NCBI RefSeq assembly: GCF_013256625.1
Contig: NZ_CP053908.1
Location: 1,984,001 to 2,048,000 of the forward strand
Reading direction: 5' to 3'
DNA: 64,000 nt
Origin: Hymenobacter sp. BRD128
GTDB lineage: Bacteria > Bacteroidota > Bacteroidia > Cytophagales > Hymenobacteraceae
Below, piece after piece: positions 59,609 through 64,000 of the stretch. Each line of letters starts with the position of its first letter. The stretch's first letter is position 1. The position numbers and the translations under genes are program-made. A model generated the notes under the pieces. The model was not told the DNA's origin. It did no database searches and was given only the letters and a program-made list of their open reading frames with translations.

Positions 59609-59710
59609 CATGCTGACGAAGGAAGCATCTTATCACGGCTGTTTTCGTCAGGCTCTAAGTTATTCCGCAAGCTGTGCGAACGTGATAAGGTCCTTCGCTG
59701 TGCTCAGGAT
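59609..59710. repeat. Imperfect palindrome of the GACGAAGGAAGCATCT family
   Basis: Left arm CATGCTGACGAAGGAAGCAT.. and right arm ..TCCTTCGCTGTGCTCAGGATG pair imperfectly, and CTTATCACG/CGTGATAAG pair fully. The left arm shares GCTGACGAAG-AAGCATCT with the repeat at 9715. It lies between pepA and pdxA. Confidence 0.65.
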
Positions 59711-59724
59711 GACAGTTTAAAAAA

Positions 59725-60762
59725 ATGCCCAAACACCTTCCCCGCCTCGGCTTTTCGGTAGGCGACCTGGCCGGCATCGGCCCCGAAATCATTTATAAAA
59801 CGCTGCGCGACGAGCGCCTGCTGCAGCAGTGCACGCCCGTAGTGTACGGCACGGCTACCGCGCTTTTCGACGATTTTCCGGTCGAGAAAAATGCCGAGCC
59901 GCTTACCTTCCGCCAGCTGCGCGACGCGGCCGACATTGCGCCCGGCCGCCTCAATGCCGTGACGTGCTGGGACGAGGATTTCCACCTCACGCCCGGCCAG
60001 CCTTCGCCCGCCAGCGGCCAGGCTGCCCGCGAAAGCCTGCTCTGCGCCGCCCGCGACCTCAAAGCCGGCCTGCTCGACGCCATCGTGACGGCGCCCATCA
60101 GCAAGGAGAATACCCAGGCCGACGACTTCCGGTTTCCCGGCCACACCGAGTTCTTGGCCAGCTACTTCGGCGCCGCCGACAACCTCATGTTCCTCGTCGA
60201 TGAGGACCAGCAGCTGCGCGTGGCCACCGCCACCGGCCACATTGCCCTCAAGGACGTGTCGACGCGCCTCACCAGCGACTTGCTGCGCACCAAGATTCGG
60301 CTGCTGCTCAAATCTTTGCAGCACGACTTCGGCATTCTTAAGCCTAAGATTGCCGTGCTGGGCCTCAACCCGCACGCCGGCGAAAACGGCCTGCTCGGCC
60401 GGGAGGAAGGCGACGTAGTATCACCCGTTATCCGCCAGTTTGAGCACGACGGGCACCTCGTGTTTGGCCCCTACCCGGCCGATGGTTACTTCGGCACCGG
60501 GCAGTTTCGGCAGTTCGACGCTACGCTCTCGCTCTACCACGACCAGGGGCTGATTCCATTCAAGCTCATGGCGTTCGAGCGCGGCGTCAATTTTACGGCC
60601 GGCCTCTCGGTAGTGCGTACCTCGCCCGACCACGGCACGGCCTACGGCATTGCGGGCAAGTTTCAGGCTGATGCGTCGTCGTTTCGGGCGGCGGTGTACC
60701 TGGCCTGCGATGTAGTGCGCGCCCGCCGGCTGGGCGCGGCCGACCCGCGCTCGGTGCGCTAG
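59725..60762 (+). CDS. pdxA: 4-hydroxythreonine-4-phosphate dehydrogenase
   Basis: 345 residues. VGDLAGIGPEIIYKTL is the N-terminal signature; DAIVTAPISKENTQ, FPGHTEFLA, LNPHAGENGLLGREE and RTSPDHGTAYGIAGK include the metal-binding His residues and the active-site Asp. It catalyses the oxidation of 4-phosphohydroxy-threonine in pyridoxal-phosphate synthesis. It is followed by a promoter, so the conserved lipid cluster downstream is a separate unit. Confidence 0.95.
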   Translation: MPKHLPRLGFSVGDLAGIGPEIIYKTLRDERLLQQCTPVVYGTATALFDDFPVEKNAEPLTFRQLRDAADIAPGRLNAVTCWDEDFHLTPGQPSPASGQAARESLLCAARDLKAGLLDAIVTAPISKENTQADDFRFPGHTEFLASYFGAADNLMFLVDEDQQLRVATATGHIALKDVSTRLTSDLLRTKIRLLLKSLQHDFGILKPKIAVLGLNPHAGENGLLGREEGDVVSPVIRQFEHDGHLVFGPYPADGYFGTGQFRQFDATLSLYHDQGLIPFKLMAFERGVNFTAGLSVVRTSPDHGTAYGIAGKFQADASSFRAAVYLACDVVRARRLGAADPRSVR

Positions 60763-60815
60763 GCCCGGCTGCTGGCAAAAACCAGCTGAGACTGAACCGC
60801 TAGCCTCCGATTGGC

Positions 60816-60846
60816 TTGATAAAGCCAAGAAAAACCCGTACCTTTG
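60816..60846 (+). promoter_or_regulatory. Promoter of yceD-rpmF-plsX cluster, TTG-N20-TACCTTTG
   Basis: TTG at 60816-60818, a 20-base spacer and TACCTTTG at 60839-60846 match the Bacteroidota consensus well. The start codon GTG at 60868 lies 21 bases past the -7 box, giving a leader of about 15 bases. Confidence 0.6.
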
Positions 60847-60867
60847 CCCCCCGTTATTCGGCCAACT

Positions 60868-61407
60868 GTGAAAAAGGACCCGCAATTTGAGTTGCCCATC
60901 GCTAGGCTTTCGCTTAAGACGCACCACTTTGCGTTTGAGCTGGGCCGCGCTTTTTTCGAGGAGTTCGACCCGAAAGGTGAATTCATCGCCGATGGCAACC
61001 TGCACGCCGACGTAACGCTCGACAAAACCGAGCGCGTACTTACCATCGACTCGCACATCACGGGTACGGTGCGCCTCACTTGCGACCGCAGCCTCGACGA
61101 GTACGACCACCCGCTGGATATCAAGCACCAGCTGCTGGTGCGCTACGGCGACGAGCCCAAGGAGCTGGACGACGACGTGCTGCAAGTGACGCCCGAAACA
61201 CTTTCGCTCAACATTGCCCAGCACCTCTACGACTACATCGGGCTAGCCCTGCCCATGAAAAAACTGCATCCCCGCTTCCAGAACGAGGCCGACGATGACC
61301 CCGACGCTACTACCAAGCTCATCTTCTCGACTCGCCCAGCGGGTGAAAATCCGGACGATGACGAGCCCGCCGACCCGCGTTGGGCGGCGCTCAAAAACCT
61401 GAATTAG
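60868..61407 (+). CDS. YceD family protein (DUF177)
   Basis: 179 residues from the GTG at 60868. VTLDKTERVLTIDSHITGTVRLTCDRSLDEYDHPL matches DUF177, and the C-terminal acidic, Asp/Glu-rich tail is typical. The DUF177-rpmF pair is conserved in bacteria and the protein is thought to act in rRNA processing or ribosome assembly. It is the first gene of the lipid/translation cluster; rpmF starts 59 bases later. Confidence 0.9.
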   Translation: MKKDPQFELPIARLSLKTHHFAFELGRAFFEEFDPKGEFIADGNLHADVTLDKTERVLTIDSHITGTVRLTCDRSLDEYDHPLDIKHQLLVRYGDEPKELDDDVLQVTPETLSLNIAQHLYDYIGLALPMKKLHPRFQNEADDDPDATTKLIFSTRPAGENPDDDEPADPRWAALKNLN

Positions 61408-61466
61408 GACCCTGTGCTAATTCATCATTCCTAATTCCTAACTCTTAATTTCCCCTTACCAAGACC

Positions 61467-61700
61467 ATGGCACATCCTAAGCGCCGGACCTCCACCGCCA
61501 CCCGCGACAAGCGTCGCAGCCACCACAAGCTGACTCCTAAGGCCGTGACCATCTGCCCCAACACGGGTGAGCTGCATCTGCGCCACAAAGCCTACGTGGT
61601 AGACGGCGACTTGTACCACAATGGCCAGCTAGCCATCAAAAATTACACCTCGGTAGCTGCTCCGGCTGCCGCTGGCGACACGGGCTCGGACGAAGAATAG
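61467..61700 (+). CDS. rpmF: 50S ribosomal protein L32
   Basis: 77 residues. MAHPKRRTSTATRDKRRSHH is the standard start, and KAVTICPNTGELHLRHKAY the core. Only one Cys is present, so the zinc ribbon of other L32 proteins is lost, as in many C- paralogues. An Ala/Asp/Glu C-terminal tail extends the usual length by about 10 residues. A hairpin follows before plsX. Confidence 0.96.
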   Translation: MAHPKRRTSTATRDKRRSHHKLTPKAVTICPNTGELHLRHKAYVVDGDLYHNGQLAIKNYTSVAAPAAAGDTGSDEE

Positions 61701-61730
61701 CCGAAAGCGTTGTTATTTCGCGGTACCATC

Positions 61731-61771
61731 GGGCCGGACTGCTCTTTTGAGATTGGCAGTCCGGCCCGGTT
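61731..61771 (+). terminator. GC-rich hairpin between rpmF and plsX
   Basis: 12-base perfect arms GGGCCGGACTGC / GCAGTCCGGCCC around TCTTTTGAGATTG, followed by GGTTTGGTTT. The weak T-run suggests partial termination that would lower plsX expression relative to rpmF. Confidence 0.6.
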
Positions 61772-61822
61772 TGGTTTCGCGCCCTGCGCTTTACTGGCTG
61801 ACTCTCTACTTTATCCGCGTAC

Positions 61823-62764
61823 ATGAAAATTGCCCTCGACGCTATGGGCGGCGACTTTGCCCCCCAGGCCGCCGTGGCCGGTGCCGTGCTGGCCGCCCAG
61901 CGCCTGGCCGGCAAAGCCCAGGTTGTCCTTATCGGTCCCGAAGCTGAAATCCGCCCTTTGCTGCTCGAGCACGGCCCCAGCGCCACTACGCTCGAAATCG
62001 TGCCCGCCTCCCAGGTAATTGAGATGGGTGAGCACCCGACCAAAGCTTTCCAGCAAAAGCCGGACAGCAGCATTGCCGTGGGCTACCGCCTGCTGCACAG
62101 CGGCGAGGTCGATGCCTTTTGCTCGGCCGGCAATACCGGGGCCATGCTCGTGGGCGCCATGTTTACGGTGAAAGCCGTGCCCGGCGTGCTGCGCCCGGCC
62201 ATCGCCAACTTCGTACCTAAGCTAGCCGGGGGCTACGGCATCCTGGTCGACGTGGGCGCCAATGCCGACTGCAAGCCCGAAATGCTGGAGCAGTTTGGCG
62301 AGCTGGGGTCGCTCTACGCGCAGTACGTGCTGGGCATCGAGCGGCCGAAAGTGGGCCTGATGAGCCTGGGCGAGGAAGAGGGCAAAGGCACGGTGACCAC
62401 CCAGGCGGCGCACCAGCTGTTCAAAGTGAACCCGCACGTGCATTTTATCGGCAATATTGAGGGCCGCGACTTGTTTAATGACAAGGCCGACGTGATTGTG
62501 TGCGATGGCTACGTGGGCAACGTAATGCTGAAGATGGCCGAGTCGATGTACGATATCATGGTGGCCCGCAACCTCAACGACGAATTTTTTGAGAAAGTAA
62601 ACTACGAAACCATTGGCGGCTCGCCCATCCTGGGTATCAACGACAACGCCATTATCGGCCACGGGGTAAGCACGCCCTTAGCCATTTGTAACATGCTGAT
62701 GCAGGGCTACCAAATGGCGCAGTCGGGCATCGTGGACCAAATCAAAGACTCTTTCAAGTCCTGA
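61823..62764 (+). CDS. plsX: Phosphate acyltransferase PlsX
   Basis: 313 residues. [19 protein letters not shown] is the signature, and [29 protein letters not shown] and [15 protein letters not shown] are other conserved blocks. It makes acyl-phosphate from acyl-ACP, the first step of phospholipid synthesis with PlsY. The conserved order rpmF-plsX-fabH supports the call. Confidence 0.97.
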   Translation: MKIALDAMGGDFAPQAAVAGAVLAAQRLAGKAQVVLIGPEAEIRPLLLEHGPSATTLEIVPASQVIEMGEHPTKAFQQKPDSSIAVGYRLLHSGEVDAFCSAGNTGAMLVGAMFTVKAVPGVLRPAIANFVPKLAGGYGILVDVGANADCKPEMLEQFGELGSLYAQYVLGIERPKVGLMSLGEEEGKGTVTTQAAHQLFKVNPHVHFIGNIEGRDLFNDKADVIVCDGYVGNVMLKMAESMYDIMVARNLNDEFFEKVNYETIGGSPILGINDNAIIGHGVSTPLAICNMLMQGYQMAQSGIVDQIKDSFKS

Positions 62765-62765
62765 G

Positions 62766-62798
62766 GCAAAAAGCCGGGCGTATGGCCGGGCTTTTTGC
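62766..62798 (+). terminator. Hairpin terminator between plsX and fabH
   Basis: GCAAAAAGCCGG and CCGGGCTTTTTGC pair around GCGTATGG, with a T-run, directly after the plsX stop. fabH has its own -7-like element, so it may be transcribed separately. Confidence 0.7.
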
Positions 62799-62808
62799 GT
62801 TTGGGTCG

Positions 62809-62816
62809 CACCTTTG
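62809..62816 (+). promoter_or_regulatory. CACCTTTG -7-like element of fabH
   Basis: CACCTTTG is one base off TAnnTTTG and ends five bases before the fabH ATG at 62822, the same near-leaderless geometry as at 5340 and 18739. Confidence 0.35.
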
Positions 62817-62821
62817 CGCTC

Positions 62822-63814
62822 ATGAAGATTACCGCCGCCATTACCGGAGTCGGAGGCTACGTGCCCGACTACGTGCTCACCAATCAGGAACTTACAACCC
62901 TGGTCGATACCACGGATGAATGGATTACTACGCGCACCGGCATCAAGGAGCGCCGCCTTTTGAAGGGCAAGGACCAGGGCTCGTCGGTAATGGGCATTAA
63001 GGCGGTGCAGCAGCTGCTGGAAAAAACCAACACCCGGCCTGAGGAGGTAGACCTGCTTATCTGCGCCACTGTAACGCCCGACATGCTGTTTCCGGCCACG
63101 GCCAATATCATTTCGGCGGGCTGCGGCATCACCAAGGCGTTCAGCTACGACATGAACGCGGCGTGCTCAAGCTTTCTGTATGCCCTAGCCACGGGCGCGC
63201 AGTTTATTCAGGGCGGAATGTATAAAAAGGTCGTTATCGTGGGCGCCGATAAGATGTCGGCCATCGTGGATTATACCGACCGGGCCAACTGCATCCTCTT
63301 CGGCGACGGCGCGGCGGCCGTGCTGCTGGAGCCCAACTACGAGGGCTTCGGGGTGCTCGACCAGGTGCTGTGCTCCGATGGTAGCGGCGAGGCCTTCCTG
63401 CACCAGAAAGCCGGCGGCAGCCGCCGCCCGCCCTCGGCCGAAACGATTGCCAACCGCGAGCACTTCATTTACCAGGAAGGCGCCACGGTGTTCAAATTTG
63501 CGGTAAAGAGCATGGCCGACGTGGCGGCGCAAGTAATGGCCCGCCAGCACCTTAGCCACGACGATATTGCCTGGCTGGTGCCCCACCAGGCCAACAAGCG
63601 CATCATCGATGCTACCGCCAACCGCATGGGCGTGGGTCCCGAAAAAGTAATGCTCAACATTCAGCGTTACGGCAACACCACCAGCGCCACCATTCCGCTC
63701 TGCCTCTGGGACTACGAAAAGCAGCTCCATAAAGGCGACAACCTGATTTTGGCGGCTTTCGGCGGCGGCTTCACCTGGGGCGCCATGCACGTAAAATGGG
63801 CGTACAATTCGTGA
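62822..63814 (+). CDS. fabH: Beta-ketoacyl-ACP synthase III
   Basis: 330 residues from the ATG at 62822. Catalytic Cys115 lies in [11 protein letters not shown], His in VPHQANKRI and Asn in RYGNTTSAT. Joins acetyl-CoA to malonyl-ACP to start fatty-acid synthesis. Start choice excludes nine extra codons that overlap the -7 element. The neighbouring efp starts 93 bases later. Confidence 0.96.
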   Translation: MKITAAITGVGGYVPDYVLTNQELTTLVDTTDEWITTRTGIKERRLLKGKDQGSSVMGIKAVQQLLEKTNTRPEEVDLLICATVTPDMLFPATANIISAGCGITKAFSYDMNAACSSFLYALATGAQFIQGGMYKKVVIVGADKMSAIVDYTDRANCILFGDGAAAVLLEPNYEGFGVLDQVLCSDGSGEAFLHQKAGGSRRPPSAETIANREHFIYQEGATVFKFAVKSMADVAAQVMARQHLSHDDIAWLVPHQANKRIIDATANRMGVGPEKVMLNIQRYGNTTSATIPLCLWDYEKQLHKGDNLILAAFGGGFTWGAMHVKWAYNS

Positions 63815-63877
63815 ATTAAAAATGAGAAAATCAAAAATTACTGCATAAGTGATTTTTAATTTCCTCATTTTTAATTC
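63813..63877. repeat. AT-rich inverted repeat between fabH and efp
   Basis: GAATTAAAAATGAG(G)AAAAT and AATTTCCTCATTTTTAATTC pair with few mismatches around a centre with ACTGCATAAGT. It shares the TTAATTxCTCATTxTTAATT unit with 25927-25991. Confidence 0.65.
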
Positions 63878-63906
63878 TCTAGTTCTCTAATTTTTAACTC
63901 AACAAA

Positions 63907-64000
63907 ATGGCTTCCACCGCCGACTTTCGCAACGGTCTCGTTCTCAACTACAACGGTGACCTGCACGTAATTACCGACTTTCAGCACGTAAAACCGGGCA
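63907..64000 (+). CDS. efp: Elongation factor P, N-terminal fragment (3' end outside window)
   Basis: The first 31 codons are present, [20 protein letters not shown] then [11 protein letters not shown], the standard N-terminal KOW-like domain of EF-P. The rest lies beyond the right edge. EF-P relieves ribosome stalling at polyproline stretches. Position after fabH is typical for Bacteroidota. Confidence 0.93.
   Translation, partial: MASTADFRNGLVLNYNGDLHVITDFQHVKPG

Noticed and set aside
1..64000. tRNA, rRNA, insertion sequence or prophage genes
   Set aside because: No tRNA cloverleaf, rRNA sequence, transposase, integrase or phage structural gene was recognised on either strand; small RNAs may still be missed by eye.

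Overview
The window looks like a chromosome segment of a high-GC member of the Bacteroidota, most likely Hymenobacter or a close relative. Three things point there: TAnnTTTG-type -7 promoter elements in front of several genes, a gene set typical of Bacteroidota (M13, M1, M28 and DUF885 peptidases, DUF1571, zinc-dependent phospholipase C, GreA, and a yceD-rpmF-plsX-fabH-efp cluster), and a GC content well above most of the phylum. No rRNA, tRNA, CRISPR array, insertion sequence or prophage was recognised. The palindrome GCTAGC is strikingly over-represented throughout.

Layout. Positions 1-3430 are less GC-rich: the end of a class I glutamine amidotransferase, a circularly permuted ATP-grasp-like protein, a YkvA/DUF1232 protein, a small ferredoxin-fold-like protein and a DUF1571 protein with an inserted LysM. 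3.4-11.1 kb holds two Rossmann oxidoreductases, a BaiN-like flavoprotein, a four-helix-bundle stress-type protein, a DEAD-box RNA helicase and a cold-shock protein (both with long leaders), and a thioesterase. 11.1-14.6 kb holds an AddA/RecB-like helicase-nuclease split by a -1 frameshift, followed by a decayed stretch. 15.2-28.5 kb is a mixed housekeeping region: VKOR-like protein, subtilase lipoprotein, YitT, MOSC, deoxynucleoside kinase, CDGSH protein, acyl-CoA-binding protein, amidohydrolase, cyclophilin and phospholipase C-like protein.

28.8-33.2 kb carries two tandem M13 metallopeptidases. 33.3-37.3 kb carries exonuclease VII (xseA-xseB), a stand-alone H-NOX protein and an ECF sigma/RskA-type anti-sigma pair. 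37.5-46.2 kb includes an aldehyde dehydrogenase, YdcF, thioredoxin-like, DUF885, aldo/keto reductase and a NucA-type endonuclease lipoprotein. 46.3-48.5 kb is a tightly packed four-gene operon (DoxX-like, DUF2071, membrane-anchored methyltransferase, membrane protein). 48.6-59.6 kb is rich in hydrolases and includes a HIT protein fused to a NuiA-like nuclease-inhibitor domain, greA, rsmA with a coupled small lipoprotein, M1 and M17 aminopeptidases. 59.7-64 kb is the conserved pdxA, then yceD-rpmF-plsX-fabH-efp lipid/translation cluster.

How the parts fit: most genes are single units separated by strong hairpin terminators, many bidirectional between convergent genes. Several intergenic spaces carry imperfect palindromes that share sequence with each other and look like a dispersed repeat family. 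The most unusual items are the HIT-NuiA fusion in the same window as a NucA-family nuclease, the amidotransferase/ATP-grasp pair at the left edge, the four-gene membrane methyltransferase operon, and the highly iterated GCTAGC palindrome.
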